Both the position numbers and the translations under genes were made by a program. From positions 1-15,159 of the forward strand of contig DRKG01000554.1 in the NCBI GenBank assembly GCA_011051855.1: 15,159 nucleotides of DNA, given 5' to 3'. Positions 13,570-15,159 of the stretch are shown one piece after another. The notes below the pieces were generated by a model. It was not told the DNA's origin and did not search any database. It saw only the letters and a list, made by a program, of their open reading frames with translations. Origin of the DNA: a bacterium. GTDB lineage: Bacteria > Planctomycetota > UBA1135 > UBA2386. Every line of letters begins with the position of its first letter. Within the stretch, counting starts at the first letter, position 1.

Positions 13570-15159
13570 GACGCGGGCATTGCCGACGCACGACGGCTGC
13601 GTGAACGGATCCTGCGCCACGAACGTCCACGTCAGCGGCAAGCCCGCCAGGAACGACAGCACCTGCGGTGGCCACTGCAGGGTCGCGGTGGCGCGTCCTT
13701 GCGCGTCGAGCGTACCGAGGCCGTTGCTCATCACGCCGCCGTTGGGGTTCGAGGCGAGCAGCAGCGCTATGCCGTCGAGGTTGAGCGGCGCGACCATGTC
13801 CGGCCCCCACACGAAGCCGGGCGAACTGCCGGACAGGCCGGCCAGTACCAGGTACGTGTGTCCGGCGGCCGCCGGGCCGGCGTCCACCACCGCCAGCACA
13901 TTGCCGCCGGCGGTGGTGTTCAAGGTGGTCGGGAACACCGTCAACGGATCGCCGGTCGTGATCCGTCGGCGGGTCGTCGCCACGTGCCCGTCGGCGTCGC
14001 GCACCTGCATCGTGGTCGTCCAGGTGCCGGGGTGGCGCAGCAGCGTCGCGCTGGCCGCAGACGGGCCGAAGGGCGTGTCGAAGGCGGCGTCGCCATCGAA
14101 GTCGTATCGCACCAGGAGGCTCGCGTTGCTCTGGTCGAAGTCGCTGCTGGCCGTCGGGTCCAGATCGAGCGACAGCTTGGGCGCGCTCGCGATCAAGCGC
14201 GGCGTCGGCCAGTTGCATCCGGGAACCGCGTGCGTCTGCAGGGGCCCCCACCAGGTCGGAGCATTGACGAGGTAGTCGTAGCGGAACGCCTGGTAGCCGT
14301 CGCCGCCGCCGAGCAGGGCACCGGTCGCGGATGCGTCGATGGTCTGCGCCGTCGTGGTCTCTCCCGACGAGCTGTAGGTCTTGATGGCCGGCACGATGCG
14401 GCGTCCGGGCACGCCCGCCAGCGTACACGCCAGCCGGGCGTACTCCGCGGTCTTGGCCACGTAGGCCTGGTGTTCGCCATAGCTGTTGTAGATCGAGCCA
14501 TCGGCGGTGTAGGCCATCGGCAGCAACACGTCGAGCAGCGGCGCGAGCTGCTGCCAGTCCTGGCCGTACTGGCTGCTCAGCGAGGCTTGCACGGACGCGT
14601 AGCTGTGGAAGCTGCCGTTGTAGGCCGGTCCGTCGAACGTGTAGCGATTGGCGATCAGGTAGGCGTGCAGAGACAGCGCGCCGACGCGCTCGCGCACCGA
14701 TGCGACGAAGTTGGTGACGACCGACGCCGATGCGTTCGAACTGCCGACGTAGCGCACGTAGTCGAGGGCGATGCCGTCGAGGTCGTAGACCGGTTGCCCG
14801 GTCGGGGTCCACGAGTCGAGCAGGTAGTCGATCACGTCGAGCAGGTACTGGCGGTGGCCGGCATCGCTCGGCTGCACGCTCGCGTCGAAGCACTTGACGA
14901 TGCCGACGACGCGCACATCGGCGGCGTGGCAGGCTGCGACCAACGGCCCGAGGGTGATGCCGGCGCCGCCGGGGCGCACCGGGCCGTAGGTGGCGGGCCA
15001 GGTGCCCGCCTCGTCGTCGATCCACAGGGAGCCCTGCTGCGATCCAGTCGTTCGGAACACGCTCACGTAGACCGTGTCGATGCCGCGGAGCTGGCAGTTG
15101 GTGACGATTTCGTTGATGCGCTGGTCCATATCGCCGACCAGGAACGGAAACACTCCCAC
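13555..15159 (-). CDS. Glycoside-hydrolase-like protein with PKD domain and VQLQ-type C-terminal module (5' end outside window)
   Basis: The visible 534 residues lack the N-terminus; the GTG at the very edge is probably an internal valine codon. The first 310 residues or so look like a TIM-barrel of the putative glycoside hydrolase group (GHL10/DUF4015-like): an early RGIDTVYVSVFR strand, VRVVGIVKCFDAS, the signature-like LDGIALDYVRYVG, VLLPMAYTADG and RRIVPAIKTYSSS. An acidic residue in DGIALDY would be the expected active-site region, but I cannot name the catalytic pair. Residues about 325-405 resemble a PKD domain (LLVRYDFDGDAAFD, then TMQVRDADGHVATTRR). The rest is a C-terminal module with LLLASNPNGG, LGTLDAQGRATATL and final ARVVQLQ, of the same type as in the facing gene. 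The protein is presumably exported and acts on extracellular glycans. The family call is from pattern memory. Confidence 0.75.
   Translation of the reverse strand: MGVFPFLVGDMDQRINEIVTNCQLRGIDTVYVSVFRTTGSQQGSLWIDDEAGTWPATYGPVRPGGAGITLGPLVAACHAADVRVVGIVKCFDASVQPSDAGHRQYLLDVIDYLLDSWTPTGQPVYDLDGIALDYVRYVGSSNASASVVTNFVASVRERVGALSLHAYLIANRYTFDGPAYNGSFHSYASVQASLSSQYGQDWQQLAPLLDVLLPMAYTADGSIYNSYGEHQAYVAKTAEYARLACTLAGVPGRRIVPAIKTYSSSGETTTAQTIDASATGALLGGGDGYQAFRYDYLVNAPTWWGPLQTHAVPGCNWPTPRLIASAPKLSLDLDPTASSDFDQSNASLLVRYDFDGDAAFDTPFGPSAASATLLRHPGTWTTTMQVRDADGHVATTRRRITTGDPLTVFPTTLNTTAGGNVLAVVDAGPAAAGHTYLVLAGLSGSSPGFVWGPDMVAPLNLDGIALLLASNPNGGVMSNGLGTLDAQGRATATLQWPPQVLSFLAGLPLTWTFVAQDPFTQPSCVGNARVVQLQ

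Noticed and set aside
10512..13580. A 1022-residue minus-strand ORF reading through the dehydrogenase and beyond
   Set aside because: Only the part from 12059 down is dehydrogenase. The upstream 500 residues are Arg/Gly-rich, antisense to the secreted-protein gene, and reflect the scarcity of stops at high GC.
1..15159. Insertion sequence, prophage, toxin-antitoxin or CRISPR content
   Set aside because: No transposase, integrase or phage-like reading frame, no terminal inverted repeats and no regularly spaced repeats were found; the two tandem arrays lack spacers.

Overview
The window is about 15 kb of very GC-rich chromosomal DNA, roughly 70% G+C by eye. It carries housekeeping genes mixed with secreted and lipoprotein genes of unknown function. 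The likely source is a bacterium of the Planctomycetota or a close relative. This is inferred from the DUF3187-like protein, from a C-terminal module ending in VQLQ on two secreted proteins that resembles those I recall from planctomycetal exported proteins, and from the small Lys-rich protein. No 16S rRNA or other decisive marker is present. I see no mobile element, phage gene or CRISPR array.

Layout, left to right. Positions 1-1327 (minus) hold the N-terminal three quarters of a fused membrane/ATPase ABC exporter that is cut by the window edge. Behind an AT-rich spacer lies a DUF3187-like envelope protein (1383-2411, minus). It diverges from a 402-residue lipoprotein of unknown function (2559-3767, plus). 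A tightly packed plus-strand operon follows: purC (SAICAR synthase), mtnA (methylthioribose-1-phosphate isomerase) and a small Lys/Ala/Pro-tailed protein, with successive genes overlapping by 4 and 11 bases. Facing it is a minus-strand cluster read from 9930 down to 6056: a DUF432-like protein, a coiled-coil lipoprotein with an internal membrane segment, alanine dehydrogenase (ald) and undecaprenyl-diphosphatase (uppP). The first two are coupled by a TGATG junction and the last two by GTGA.

A tRNA-Val(GAC) gene with encoded CCA sits at 10084-10160. It is followed by a 351-base stretch with two short tandem repeats and one possible 45-residue membrane peptide. A PaaZ/BoxD-type acyl-CoA semialdehyde dehydrogenase (10512-12059, minus) comes next. 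It diverges from a secreted protein of unknown function (12126-13538, plus), with an inverted repeat between the two starts. That secreted gene converges on a glycoside-hydrolase-like protein with a PKD domain (13555 to the right edge, minus). The two convergent genes end in the same 15 bases, forming a perfect 16-bp inverted repeat.

Functionally, purC and mtnA link purine synthesis to recycling of methylthioadenosine, ald and uppP supply alanine/pyruvate metabolism and the lipid carrier for cell-wall precursors, and the rest are mostly envelope or exported proteins. No obviously new multigene system is visible. The best leads are the coiled-coil lipoprotein paired with the DUF432-like protein, the mirror-image gene ends at 13524-13569, and the stand-alone PaaZ-type dehydrogenase.
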